DNA of 64,000 nt, taken from NCBI RefSeq assembly GCF_013033965.1, contig NZ_WQFE01000007.1, positions 124,001 to 188,000 on the forward strand, given 5' to 3'. Each line of letters begins with the position of its first letter. The stretch's first letter is position 1. Below are positions 43,427 to 52,469 of the stretch, one piece after another. Source of the DNA: Ruegeria atlantica (lineage in GTDB: Bacteria > Pseudomonadota > Alphaproteobacteria > Rhodobacterales > Rhodobacteraceae). Made by a program: the position numbers and the translations under genes. The notes beneath the pieces were generated by a model. The model was not told the origin of the DNA. It did not search any database and worked only from the letters and a program-made list of their open reading frames with translations.

Positions 43427-44494
43427 TCAGCTGTGAGCAAGAAAAGCTATAACAAGAAGATCTGCCGCCGCAGCGCTCAGTGCCATTGGGATGTCATGCA
43501 TTATGGTAAGCCGGGTCAAAGCTTGCAGGTCAACATCATAGCCATGAGGCGCCATTGGGTCGGCAAAGAAAATCACCGCGTCCAGCTCTCCGGTCGCGAC
43601 GAGTGCCCCAAGTTGCTGGTCACCCCCTCTGGATCCGCGCTGCAGGCGTCGGACGTTCAATTCCGGGCAGGTGTTGGCAATAAGCGCGCCGGTATCGCCA
43701 GTGCAAATCAGTCGGTGCCCTGCCAAAGCCGTTCTGTGGCGCAGCACCCAAGCGCGAAGATGTGACTTCCGGTCATCATGGGCCACCAGTGCAAATCTGC
43801 GCGGAGCCGTCGAGAACGCCTGAGCACTTGTGGTTATGGCGAGGATCGAACGGACCTGATCGACAAAGCTTGCATCGGTCTGAAAAGCGCCGGCGAAAGC
43901 TGCCGTGCCGACCGTGAAACCTTGCGCACCGGATTCCGCGACTGCACCGATCTTGGCCTCGCTATCAATGCTACCGGCCACAATCACTGGCTTGGCAACG
44001 GCCTGTACCACTTGCCGCATCAGGGCAGGGACATCACCAGAAAACCGATAGGCCAGCAGATCCAGCCCGTGCACATGCTCGAGATCGGCCAACGCGCGGG
44101 CGGATGCAACGATGTCACTTACGGGACCTTCAAGCACACTGGGATGACCCGTGATCCGCCCGGGAAACGGGTAGTAGCGCAGAGGGTGATCGCGGGTCAC
44201 TTCCGTGACCGCCGATGCCCTTGTCCCTCCGAGAAGACAATCGACGTCCAATCTCACGGCGGCGCGGGCCGACGCCAGTTCACTTTCTTCGTCAAGGCTG
44301 ACGACTTCAAGATAGGACCTTCCGCCTGCTGCACGAATGGTCTGCGCCAACCCACGCAAATCTTCTAGCGGCAGACCCACATCCTTGAACCCGATATGGC
44401 GTGCGCCCCCTTCCAGCGCTTGTTCCAGACGCATGTGGGCGTCCGGAATGGTGCGGTCGTTCTCGGTCAGCATCAGGATGAAGTTGAACGCCAT
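43427..44494 (-). CDS. TIM-barrel / methylglyoxal synthase fusion protein
   Basis: A 355-residue fusion. Residues about 1-225 form a phosphate-binding TIM barrel (HIGFKDVG near 33-40, YYPFPGRITGH at 108-117, VAGSID at 172-177 and GFTVGTAAF at 192-200). Residues about 230-350 are a methylglyoxal synthase domain with all key residues: H239/D240 (VAHD), CTGDTG, GGDQQ (D292), FFADP (D312), H317 and D320. Methylglyoxal synthase turns dihydroxyacetone phosphate into methylglyoxal. The barrel may supply or sense a related triose phosphate. It starts 3 bp after a broken pyridoxal-kinase-like gene. The fusion is unfamiliar to me; the MGS domain call is firm, the barrel function unknown. Confidence 0.82.
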   Translation of the reverse strand: MAFNFILMLTENDRTIPDAHMRLEQALEGGARHIGFKDVGLPLEDLRGLAQTIRAAGGRSYLEVVSLDEESELASARAAVRLDVDCLLGGTRASAVTEVTRDHPLRYYPFPGRITGHPSVLEGPVSDIVASARALADLEHVHGLDLLAYRFSGDVPALMRQVVQAVAKPVIVAGSIDSEAKIGAVAESGAQGFTVGTAAFAGAFQTDASFVDQVRSILAITTSAQAFSTAPRRFALVAHDDRKSHLRAWVLRHRTALAGHRLICTGDTGALIANTCPELNVRRLQRGSRGGDQQLGALVATGELDAVIFFADPMAPHGYDVDLQALTRLTIMHDIPMALSAAAADLLVIAFLAHS

Positions 44495-44497
44495 TAC

Positions 44498-45300
44498 CTA
44501 GTCCTTCCTTGATGCAGCTATTGCCGGTGCAAATACCCAATCTGCAGACGCGCCAACGATATTCAAGTGTTCCTGACCTTGGGAAAATCGTGCAAGGGCG
44601 TGCACATGGCCCAGTGCCTGCCCAACCGGCACATCCGCTGCAATCAGGGCAGCCAAGACATCACCAACGCCATGCGGCACGTCCGGATATCGGGGCGTGC
44701 AATACTCGTGAATGTCTCCATCGGACAATGACAGGACACCCGTTTTTTCCGACCCCAGTGGGGCCGAGGTGACATGAACCGTTTGAACGCCCAAGGCCTG
44801 AACAGCCCTTTTCGCGTCGTCGACGGTCCTGCATTTCCGCTGCGACAGCCATTCGAGCTCAAACAGATTGGGTGTCACCGTATCTGCCAGCGGCACAAGC
44901 CTGTCCCGAACCGCCTGCGCGACGTCTTCCGATACTTAAAGGCCCTTTGGCCAATCTCCCAGAATGGGATCAACCACGATACGGGGTTTATCCGCACCCG
45001 CGCGAATCCGTTTTACCAAAGCCGCTGCTGCATCAACATGCTCGATGGTGGGCATATACCCCACCAGCACCGCCTGGTGATCAGCGAGCCAACCGTTCGA
45101 ACTCAGCGCTTCGGCCATGGCACTATATGCTCCGCCGCGACTGGAGCACGCGCCACGTCCGGCCAGCCGGGGTGATTTGACAGAATAACCGTAGGCACAG
45201 CGGTGACGTCCACGCCCAATCTTTGACACACGGGCTGTCCTGCAGACAAGCCAACGTGACCGATGGTCACGAAGCTAGATAGGATCATGATGCGCGCCAC
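44498..45300 (-). pseudogene. Pyridoxal-kinase-like (PdxY/PdxK) pseudogene
   Basis: The conceptual product is a ribokinase-fold pyridoxal kinase-like protein. The N-terminus is MARIMILSSFVTIGHVGLSA; the middle is LVGYMPTIEHVDAAAALVKR with DPILGDWPKGL; the C-terminal part is TPNLFELEWLSQRK and VPHGVGDVLAALI. Two lesions break it. A frameshift lies near 45120, between the HI of 'VAAEHI' and 'MAEALSSNGW'. An in-frame TAA at 44936-44938 replaces the residue after PKGL (usually Tyr). Two independent defects argue for a true pseudogene rather than one sequencing error. It precedes the TIM/MGS fusion gene by 3 bp. Confidence 0.82.
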
Positions 45301-45873
45301 GTTCTTTCCTCGCTGTCGCCGATGGGGTTGATACCAGTCAGCCTTAACTTGGAAATAACGTCAAATGCGATGCAGCGTGCGTCTGCGGCAAAATAACAAA
45401 AGCAACAGAGCTGTGGCCCAAATCAGACTTGGAACGCCCTCCCTCATTTCAGTGGTGCGGCTTTCTCAAAGCAATCGTTAGCAGGGCCATGGTTGCGACA
45501 TAGCTGCTACCGAAAAGCGAACCTTCAGCATCATGTGTAATCAGCGGTTCCAAACCGCGGAATTAGATCACCGTTTACCTAGAATATGATTAAAGCAATT
45601 TAATGTGCCCGAAACCATAATCACCGTGCCGGGGTCTATCTTTAATTCAGTTTTGATGACTTGCAGAGAGTGACTATCATGGCCTTTCAATCAGTAGACA
45701 TTTTTAAGCCAGTAGGTGTTTCAAAGAGTGATTTTGTTCGCGCCTTCGCGACCAGGTTCTAAACTTAGAGTGTGAAATCAAACTAGCGTCTGACTCCCAC
45801 GAAACCTTTAGCGCCCTCAGACAGGTAACATTTTTGAGTTTTCTGGTTGTCCTTTGCAGTGCGGGGTAATTCT
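45301..45873. other. Intergenic region, no gene seen
   Basis: No supportable gene. The sequence turns AT-rich to the right. A 27-codon frame beginning at about 45679 has no recognisable product and is not called. Confidence 0.5.
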
Positions 45874-46788
45874 ATGGCTTTTCGAAGCAGTTTGGTTGGC
45901 GCATCAATGGCGCTCTGCGTCTTTTCACCAGCTTATGGGCAGAACATTGCCCTGATTACACCCTACCTCTCTCAGCCGGGAACACAGTCCTATGTTGACA
46001 GTTTCAATACACGTGCCGATGGGTTTGGGTGGGATGTTGACGTGGTACACACTGACGGAGATGTCGCGGGTGTCATCCACGAAATGGAAAACGCAGTTGA
46101 GCAGGATGTTGATGCAATTGTCATAAATGTCGATCCGTCGCAGGTCGGCCCAGGGCTGCGCAAAGCGTCAGAGGCGAAAATACCCGTTGTCGGCATGGAT
46201 GCAGGGAGCCATCCGCTCATAGCAGCCAATATCACATCCAATGGTTACTCAATGGCCGCGGAGACCGCTGCATATATCGCCAGCAGAATTGAAGGTACAG
46301 GCAACGTGGTCATGTTTACCTACGATCAGTTTCCACCCGTACAGGTTCGGGGCGTAATCGCCGACGCCGTCTTTGACAATTACCCGGATATTGACGTTAT
46401 CGAACGGATCACGCCGGATATCAGTGATGGGGCCATTACAGATAGCCGTGCAAAAATGGCGACTGTACTTGCTGCGAATCCAGAGCTGGGCAGTGTTTCA
46501 GCCGTTTGGGCAGCGTGGGATCAGCCAGCCTTAGGCGCACTAGAGGCAATCGAGGCGGCTGGCCGCAGCAACGAGGGTATCGTGATCACTGGCATTGATG
46601 CGAACCCGCAAGCTCGTCAAGCGATCGCCAAAGGAAGTAACTTCGAGGCAACTGTAGAGCAGAATTTTAAGGTGATGGGGAAGAAAACCGCAGATGTGGT
46701 AGCTCGGTTGCTGGCGGGTGAAACCCCACGACAACAAACAATATACGTACCGGCAAAACTTGTCACAGCCGAAGCCTTCAAAGGTTGA
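45874..46788 (+). CDS. Sugar ABC transporter periplasmic binding protein (RbsB-like), orphan
   Basis: A 304-residue binding protein of the ribose type (Peripla_BP_4) with signal peptide MAFRSSLVGASMALCVFSPA and a mature start near QNIALITPYLS. The ATG at 45874 follows GGGG and gives a standard export signal. An ORF from 45847 would add nine residues before it. There is no ATPase or permease gene on either side, so it either uses a distant transporter or is a chemoreceptor-type or vestigial component. Confidence 0.87.
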   Translation: MAFRSSLVGASMALCVFSPAYGQNIALITPYLSQPGTQSYVDSFNTRADGFGWDVDVVHTDGDVAGVIHEMENAVEQDVDAIVINVDPSQVGPGLRKASEAKIPVVGMDAGSHPLIAANITSNGYSMAAETAAYIASRIEGTGNVVMFTYDQFPPVQVRGVIADAVFDNYPDIDVIERITPDISDGAITDSRAKMATVLAANPELGSVSAVWAAWDQPALGALEAIEAAGRSNEGIVITGIDANPQARQAIAKGSNFEATVEQNFKVMGKKTADVVARLLAGETPRQQTIYVPAKLVTAEAFKG

Positions 46789-47078
46789 TTGTCAATCATC
46801 AGTCATACGCGACCAGGCCCTGCCCCATTAAAAGAAAACTGAAGACGGCCCGAAGGAGACATCCATCAATCTGCACAACTCTGCAGTGCAGCTTCCTCAA
46901 AACGGACGTTTTACACCTGAGAGCGGAATTTAGGCCAGGCGCAGGACCGCGTCGCGAAAGAAGCTGCGTCGGCCTTGCAGTGACCCATGCCTTGGGTCGG
47001 TGGATTAGTCCTTGAGGCAACGCCCGGCCTGCTAGTCAGCTAGCTCAACATCCTTTCCATAGCGGTCTGAGACGAGTG
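46789..47078. other. Intergenic region, no gene seen
   Basis: Only short unsupported frames. Contains one copy of the 9-mer AGACGGCCC (46843-46851) that recurs in other gaps. Confidence 0.5.
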
Positions 47079-47720
47079 TTAGTAACCGACCGTGAATGCG
47101 GCGCGCGGGAACTTGGCTGTTTGTGCTTCATCTACCAGCGCAACAGCAAAGTCCTCCATCGATATCTCCGATTTTCCAGCTTCATCAACGAGCAGCGTGT
47201 CCGTACCGGTTCTGAACGCGCCTTGGCGGGGGCCGGGCTGCAAGAGGGCGGACGGGCTAGCATAGGTCCAGTTTGCCGATGTTTCAGAGGCGCAGAGTTC
47301 CCATTGCGCCATCGATGCGCGGGCAATCGGAACGATGTTTTCTGGTAAGAAATCGGGGTCTGACAAAACCGTATGTGGACTGCCGTTTGGCAGATGGAGT
47401 CGCGCGGCGCCGCCAACGATGATCACCCGAATGCCCGTGCGTGACGCAGCATTGAGGATCGAACGTGTCAGAGCGACGATCTCGCCTTCGAGCCCGGGCG
47501 GAGAGCGCAATGCGCTGATCGCCAGGTCCTGCGATTCCATTGCGGCGGCGAGAGCTGCTGGGTCTGTCGCGTCTGCGATGACTGGTCTGACTCCCTCCGG
47601 CAATTTGGCAAGCGCTGCTTCGTTTCGGACGGCTGCGGTTACGTGATGCCCGCGTGCGAGCGCTTCTGTTACGACGCGAGAACCGACATCGCCGGTGGCA
47701 CCAAATACAATGAGTTTCAT
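47079..47720 (-). CDS. NAD(P)H-binding NmrA/SDR-like protein
   Basis: A 213-residue atypical short-chain dehydrogenase with the dinucleotide motif VFGATGDVGSRV at the N-terminus and VIIVGGAARL in the middle. These proteins bind NAD(P)H and act as reductases or redox sensors. It follows the EamA exporter gene by 12 bp in the same transcript, whose promoter is flanked by twin MarR-type operators. A detoxification role in step with the exporter is plausible. Confidence 0.88.
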   Translation of the reverse strand: MKLIVFGATGDVGSRVVTEALARGHHVTAAVRNEAALAKLPEGVRPVIADATDPAALAAAMESQDLAISALRSPPGLEGEIVALTRSILNAASRTGIRVIIVGGAARLHLPNGSPHTVLSDPDFLPENIVPIARASMAQWELCASETSANWTYASPSALLQPGPRQGAFRTGTDTLLVDEAGKSEISMEDFAVALVDEAQTAKFPRAAFTVGY

Positions 47721-47732
47721 TGGAGTTCTCCT

Positions 47733-48620
47733 TTATGCTGGATTGCGGATGGGATGTTTCGGAAGGTTGGGCGCACGGGCGCGCCCGGCCCTTTGACCAA
47801 GCCAGATTGCCGCAAAAACAAGCGCGGCCCCAGTGATCTGCATCTGTGTCAGCGCCTGACCCAGCAATGCCCAGCCGATCAGGACGGCGGAGAGCGGGCT
47901 CAGAAAACCAAGCGCCGAGACGGCACCTGGCTCTATCCGAGAGATGCCGCGGAACCACAGGATATAGGTGAGCGCAGCCCCGATGAGAGCAAGGTAAAGG
48001 ATGCCGGAGAGGTTTCGTGCATCCAATGGCGGAAGCGGAGGTTCGATGAGGATGGCCAAAAGTACCAGCAACAGACCGCCAGCAGTCAGTTGCCAGGCGG
48101 TGAAGGTCAGAAGCGGCACAGGAGGGTGCCATTTCCGGGTCAGGACTGTGCCTGCCGCCATCGAAGCTGCACCACCTACCCCCGCAATCATGCCGACCGG
48201 ATCAAGCGATATGCCTGACCCCAAGACGAGCAGCCCGACACCAAGGATACCGATCAGGGCGGCCAGCACGGATGCGCCTCGGATTGCAGTGCCGAGCAGC
48301 AGTGCGGCGAGGAATACGACGATCAGCGGCTGAACCGCACCGACTGTCGCCGCAACTCCCCCCGGTAGCCGGTAGGCTGCGACAAACAGAAAGGCCCAGA
48401 ATAGTGTGAAGTTGAGTGCTCCGAGAATGAAGATGCGCAGCCACCAAATACCTTTCGGCAAGCGCGGTGCCAGAACTAGAAGCAACAGGCCGGCAGGCAG
48501 AGCGCGTAGGGAAGCCATCGTGACCGGATACCCTGCAGGAAGGAATTCAGTCGTCACATAGTAGGTGCTGCCCCAAACCAATGGCGCAATGGCTGTAATT
48601 GAAATGTCGAGATATCTCAT
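47733..48620 (-). CDS. EamA/DMT family drug-metabolite exporter
   Basis: A 295-residue inner-membrane protein with ten predicted helices as two EamA repeats (WGSTYYVTTEF near the start, GALNFTLFWAFLFVAAYRLPGGVAA in the first repeat). DMT proteins export amino acids, nucleotides or toxic metabolites. Its promoter region carries two identical 18-bp palindromes, and a MarR gene is divergent, so it is a repressor-controlled efflux pump. Confidence 0.9.
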   Translation of the reverse strand: MRYLDISITAIAPLVWGSTYYVTTEFLPAGYPVTMASLRALPAGLLLLVLAPRLPKGIWWLRIFILGALNFTLFWAFLFVAAYRLPGGVAATVGAVQPLIVVFLAALLLGTAIRGASVLAALIGILGVGLLVLGSGISLDPVGMIAGVGGAASMAAGTVLTRKWHPPVPLLTFTAWQLTAGGLLLVLLAILIEPPLPPLDARNLSGILYLALIGAALTYILWFRGISRIEPGAVSALGFLSPLSAVLIGWALLGQALTQMQITGAALVFAAIWLGQRAGRARAPNLPKHPIRNPA

Positions 48621-48633
48621 CGCAGACCTCCAT

Positions 48634-48651
48634 TATCTTGACGTCAAGATA
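48634..48651. promoter_or_regulatory. MarR-type operator 1, perfect 18-bp palindrome
   Basis: TATCTTGACGTCAAGATA, a perfect palindrome between the divergent EamA and MarR genes. It recurs identically at 48660-48677, centre-to-centre 26 bp. Symmetry, size and location suit a MarR dimer site. Confidence 0.85.
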
Positions 48652-48659
48652 CATCTCCA

Positions 48660-48677
48660 TATCTTGACGTCAAGATA
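48660..48677. promoter_or_regulatory. MarR-type operator 2, identical 18-bp palindrome
   Basis: Second exact copy of TATCTTGACGTCAAGATA, 21 bp before the MarR start codon. Two sites could repress both directions cooperatively. Confidence 0.85.
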
Positions 48678-48697
48678 TATTCCTGCAAAATACTTGC

Positions 48698-49207
48698 ATG
48701 GACCACGTAGACCGCATCGTTGCTCAATGGAACAAGGCCCGGCCCGACCTTGATGTCGGACCGATGGAGATCATCGGTCGGCTTTCACGTTTGACTACTA
48801 AGCTCCGGAGTGAGATGGAAAGAACCTGGAAAGCTCACGGGTTGAACGCCGCCAGTTTTGATGTCCTGGCGACCCTGCGCAGATCCGGAAAACCTGATGG
48901 CTTAACCCCTGGCGAGTTGCTGGATCTGACCATGGTGACCTCAGGAACAATGACCAATCGCATCGACCAACTCGTCAAACACGGCCTCGTCGAGCGGGTG
49001 CCAAACCCTGAAGACAAGCGCGGGTTTTTGATCCGTTTGACAGAATCCGGATTTGCGACAATTGAGAAAGCCGTCGGCGATCATGTCGAAACGCAGCATC
49101 GCCTTTTACGGGGACTAGCTCCGGTAGAAGCCGAAGGTTTGAACAGGCTTCTGAAGACGCTGGATGAAAGGATTAACTCCGATAGTGGGACGATTTCACG
49201 CGAATAA
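48698..49207 (+). CDS. MarR-family transcriptional regulator
   Basis: A 169-residue MarR-type winged-helix protein. The DNA-binding part is DLTMVTSGTMTNRIDQLVKHGLVERV followed by the wing EDKRGFLIRLT. It is divergent from the EamA/NmrA operon with two perfect palindromic sites between them, so it very likely represses its own gene and the pump. The ligand is unknown. Confidence 0.92.
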   Translation: MDHVDRIVAQWNKARPDLDVGPMEIIGRLSRLTTKLRSEMERTWKAHGLNAASFDVLATLRRSGKPDGLTPGELLDLTMVTSGTMTNRIDQLVKHGLVERVPNPEDKRGFLIRLTESGFATIEKAVGDHVETQHRLLRGLAPVEAEGLNRLLKTLDERINSDSGTISRE

Positions 49208-49453
49208 TCCTCTCTCTGGGTGCAACACATAACCGCGACCTGTTGGTCTTATGTCGCTCCGATGCGGACGGCCCATTCCTGCCGTTGGCCAATTGGTCAA
49301 GATGCTGCTATTGCAGCCCGCATTGCCGCCATTCGCCGCAACCGCAAAATCTGGGTAGGGTCGAACTTACAGATCGCGGACAAAGCCACCGTTGCATTCA
49401 AACTGCGGAAGAGCCGCTTCGTACTTCGAAGGAGACATTCCGCACCCGCCCCA

Positions 49454-49654
49454 CTAGCCTTGCGACGCCTTAGGCGGTGTTTGGGCTATTTTCGACATGC
49501 GACGAATTAGTTCTTTCTCAATGATATTCGCTTCATAGGGTTTCATTTTTTTCCATCTTGCGCACTCCTCCCGTGTGCGGCCGCAGCCAAGACACCAGCC
49601 ACTAGGGCCAGTAAACTCACAAACATCGATGCAGGGGCTTTTACGCTTTTTCAT
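49454..49654 (-). CDS. DUF1289 small cysteine-rich protein
   Basis: A 66-residue protein with the DUF1289 cysteine pattern (CIDVC and CLGCGRTREEC) near the N-terminus, suited to metal or cluster binding, and the WKKM segment. The family is common in proteobacteria as a short stand-alone protein; function unknown. It stands alone on the minus strand. Confidence 0.82.
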   Translation of the reverse strand: MKKRKSPCIDVCEFTGPSGWCLGCGRTREECARWKKMKPYEANIIEKELIRRMSKIAQTPPKASQG

Positions 49655-49845
49655 AGACGTGAAACTATCGATAAGAGGTGGGAGGTCAACAAAGGTGGCG
49701 AGTCCGGTTTGGTGAAGAATAGGACGGTATGGAGAATAGGTTGATTCGGAACCAACCCTTCACCGTATTGCGCCCGAACCGCAAAGACGCAGACAAACTA
49801 CGCTTACCCTGCGGCTGCGCCAACGGCAGCTCTTCGTAAAACGTT

Positions 49846-50118
49846 TCAATTCTGCTGATTGAAATCAAAGAGTGTCGAATGCCGATCTCGGGCAAGTGTT
49901 TTAGCCTCGGCCGCGTTCAGCGACGCCAGTGCTTATTCAGGCGTCAGTCCTTTGGCGCGCGATTTCGACCACAAACGCCGTGCAGATGCCGCAAGCCAGG
50001 GTAAGGCAGCCTCTGATAACCACAATCTCAGAGGGGCAGGCAGGCCATCATAGGCCGACATGGGATCACCTGACCGACGTTTGCGATGCAGGCTACTTTG
50101 TCCAAGATTGCCGCTCAA
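49846..50118 (-). pseudogene. DUF6525 family protein, interrupted by in-frame stop
   Basis: The reading frame begins with TTG overlapping the DUF1826 stop by 4 bp. It encodes a DUF6525-like product (DPMSAYDGLPAPLRLWLSEA in the middle). An in-frame TAA at residue 62 follows KGLTPE where the family has an acidic residue. Downstream the same frame continues with ALASLNAAEAKTLARDR to a second stop. The most direct explanation is a GAA/GAT to TAA nonsense change. A functional 61-residue short form is possible. Both this gene and its upstream neighbour are damaged. Confidence 0.6.
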
Positions 50119-50749
50119 AATTCATCTTCCGGATCGCCCACGGGGTCGAGTACGAGCACCAGCCGGGCCTCGCCTGTCCCTTCTATTGGGGGTGAACGAT
50201 GCAGCAGACCGGAAGGCGGTTCGCCGGGCCAAAGCGTGCCGCGCAAAAGTATGGGCGAGCCGGTTTGAACCGTGAACACGCGTTTCGGTCAGCGCCGTCG
50301 GTCGATATCCCGTATTGTGTGCCAGTGCCCCGATAGGTGCAAATCAGCCGCGCGGTGATTGCATCGATGTGAAACCTGCGGCAGGCATTGGTGGTCACGA
50401 CGTCCAAACGTAGCCGCAGGTATTTCGCCTGCAAAAGATCAGAAAACATATCGGCCAGCCCGACAATGTCTTTCTGAAGCCACTCCCGTTCGGGTCCAAA
50501 GGGCAAACCGGCCATGTCAAAGAGGTTCTGTATCACCTCACCAACGGCGCGCGGCGGAAGGACAACCCGAGCCCGAGGCAAAACGTCGGCGTCAACGCCA
50601 TCCAACCAGGACTGCACCTTTGGCGGCGTCTGCCGACGCCAGATCGCAGCGGCACAACCGGGTTGCAGGAATGTGCTCAAGGCCGCTGAATCATCTGCGA
50701 TCCCGACGCCGATTGCGGACTCCTTAACGGTTTCTCTGACAAACTTCAT
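50115..50749 (-). pseudogene. DUF1826 family protein, frameshifted
   Basis: The N-terminal about 155 residues read as DUF1826 (KDIVGLADMFSDLLQAKYLRLR, CRRFHIDAITARLICTY). Then a single-base loss at about 50283 (GCTGACCGAAACG, one C short of GACCCG) shifts the frame. The correct C-terminus is readable in the next frame: RVFTVQTGSPILLRGTLWPG, then LLHRSPPIEGTGEARLVLV to DPEDEF. The family is regularly paired with CobW-type GTPases, as here (4-bp overlap), and its role is unknown. A sequencing error at one base cannot be excluded. Confidence 0.75.
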
Positions 50750-51960
50750 GCTGCATCCTCAACACGACGCCACCCCGAGAACGGATCGGGCAGGTCAAGC
50801 GGCAAGGCGTCTGGTCCGCTTGCTACGACAGTCGGAACAAGGCAGGCATCCAGTTTTGCCTTCAGAGCGGTCCAGTCAATGCCGGTACCGATGAAAACTA
50901 GTTCCTGCCGCCGGTCTCCCCAAGGCTCCGCCCAGTGTTGTTTCATGTAGTCGGATACCGCGACATGTTCGGGCCAGCGATCTTGAGGCACGTTCGCCCA
51001 CCAGGTTCCAATGGGCTTGATGCTCGACAACGATCCGGCCAATGAAAACTCCGCCACCCATTCTGGCCGGGTTGCGATCCAGAAATGCCCCTTGGCCCGG
51101 ATGACGCCCGGCATGTCACCGTTCAGGGTCGCCAGAATTTTTTCTGGGATAAACGGGGCCTTGGCACGGTAAACGTAGGAGGCCACACCATACTCCTCTG
51201 TCTCAGGCACATGGTCAGCAAAACCATACAGCTCCTTTGCCCACATCGGATGTTCATGTGCCTGCTCGAAATCAAAAAGCCCTGTATCGAGGATCTTTTC
51301 CGCTGCAACCTGCGATTGGTTGGTTTCGATGATTTCCGCATCGGCATTGAGGCTTCGGATAATCTTGCGCGCCGCGTCGACCTTTTCGGGGCCTGCATCA
51401 TTGACCTTGTTCAAGATGACAACATCGGCAAACTCGATCTGGTCCGTCAGCAGATGCACAAGGGTACGTTCGTCTTCCTCGCCCATCGTTTCGCCTCGGT
51501 CGCTTAAGAAATCGTGGCTGGCGTAGTCGTTCAGAAGGTTCACGGCATCAACCACCGTGACCATCGTATCGAGCCGAGCCACATCTGACAGGCTCTCCCC
51601 TAACTCATCCCGGAAATCGAATGTGGCGGCGACGGGCAGTGGCTCGGATATCCCGGTGGATTCGATCAGAAGATAGTCAAAGCGCCCCTCCGCCGCCAAG
51701 CGGCGCACTTCGTCGAGCAGGTCATCGCGCAAGGTGCAGCAGATGCAGCCGTTTGACATTTCCACCAACGTCTCGTCCGTTCGACTAAGTTCGGTATCAG
51801 CCCGGACCAGATCTGCATCAATGTTCACTTCCGACATGTCATTGACAATAACCGCAACTCGTCTTCCGTCCCGGTTATTGAGAACCCGATTGAGAAGAGT
51901 TGTTTTTCCCGCGCCCAGAAAGCCGGAAAGCACCGTGACCGGAAGGCGTTCATCTGACAT
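50746..51960 (-). CDS. CobW/COG0523-family GTP-binding metallochaperone
   Basis: A 404-residue G3E GTPase. Walker A is FLGAGKTT (residues 14-21), the metal-binding motif is GCICC (71-75), the switch region is ESTGI, and a C-terminal CobW_C domain follows. COG0523 proteins deliver or insert zinc or other metals. The GGAG-preceded ATG at 51960 is used. It is divergent from an Rrf2-type regulator with twin operators between them. It heads an operon with the damaged DUF1826 and DUF6525 genes. Confidence 0.9.
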   Translation of the reverse strand: MSDERLPVTVLSGFLGAGKTTLLNRVLNNRDGRRVAVIVNDMSEVNIDADLVRADTELSRTDETLVEMSNGCICCTLRDDLLDEVRRLAAEGRFDYLLIESTGISEPLPVAATFDFRDELGESLSDVARLDTMVTVVDAVNLLNDYASHDFLSDRGETMGEEDERTLVHLLTDQIEFADVVILNKVNDAGPEKVDAARKIIRSLNADAEIIETNQSQVAAEKILDTGLFDFEQAHEHPMWAKELYGFADHVPETEEYGVASYVYRAKAPFIPEKILATLNGDMPGVIRAKGHFWIATRPEWVAEFSLAGSLSSIKPIGTWWANVPQDRWPEHVAVSDYMKQHWAEPWGDRRQELVFIGTGIDWTALKAKLDACLVPTVVASGPDALPLDLPDPFSGWRRVEDAA

Positions 51961-51991
51961 AAACCGCTCCAAAGCTGATGTGATATTTCTC

Positions 51992-52034
51992 GCAACTTAC
52001 GCAGTTACTAGACTAATGCAACTACAAAAGTTAC
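51992..52034. promoter_or_regulatory. Twin operator-like dyads between CobW and Rrf2-type genes
   Basis: Two 17-bp sites of form GCAACT-N5-AGTTAC at 51992-52008 and 52018-52034 (26 bp start-to-start), each a near-perfect dyad. They lie between the two divergent starts, where a repressor of both genes would act. Confidence 0.65.
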
Positions 52035-52064
52035 GTGTATGATCCGTTTGGAGAAAAACCGCAC

Positions 52065-52469
52065 ATGAAACGAAACTCTCGCCTGTCGCTTGCTCTGCAT
52101 ACACTCAGCCATATGGCCGGGGAGCCGGACCGCGTGCGGACGTCGTCTGACATCGCAGATCACGCGGGCACCAATCCAGTTGTGGTCCGCCGCGTTCTGG
52201 GAAAGCTGCGAGAGGCGGGCCTGCTGACCTCGGAGAAGGGTCACGCAGGCGGCTGGCGTTTGGCACGCGCGCCGCAGGATATTTCCCTTGCCGATGTCTA
52301 CCTCGCGCTTGATGAACGCTTGGTTGCTTCTGACGAAATCAGCGAAGCACCTGCCTGTTCCGTCGAGCACGCGTTGCAAAAACGTGTATCCGGTGTCCTT
52401 GAGGAAATCGAACAGAGCCTTGTCCAGAAGCTTGGCGAAACATCGATTTCTGAAATGCGGGGCGCCTGA
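52065..52469 (+). CDS. Rrf2-family transcriptional regulator
   Basis: A 134-residue Rrf2-type winged-helix protein. It has an N-terminal LSLALHTLSHMAG and recognition helix NPVVVRRVLGKLREAGL, with wing HAGGWRLAR. Only one cysteine (ACSVEHAL) is in the usual cluster region, so a 4Fe-4S or 2Fe-2S cluster of the IscR/NsrR kind is unlikely. It may sense metal or redox directly. The ATG at 52065 (MKRNSRLSL) is preferred over 52035. It probably binds the twin dyads and controls the divergent CobW operon. Confidence 0.8.
   Translation: MKRNSRLSLALHTLSHMAGEPDRVRTSSDIADHAGTNPVVVRRVLGKLREAGLLTSEKGHAGGWRLARAPQDISLADVYLALDERLVASDEISEAPACSVEHALQKRVSGVLEEIEQSLVQKLGETSISEMRGA

Noticed and set aside
45679..45762. 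27-codon frame MAFQSVDIFKPVG
   Set aside because: Too short, no homologue recognised, AT-rich gap; not supportable.
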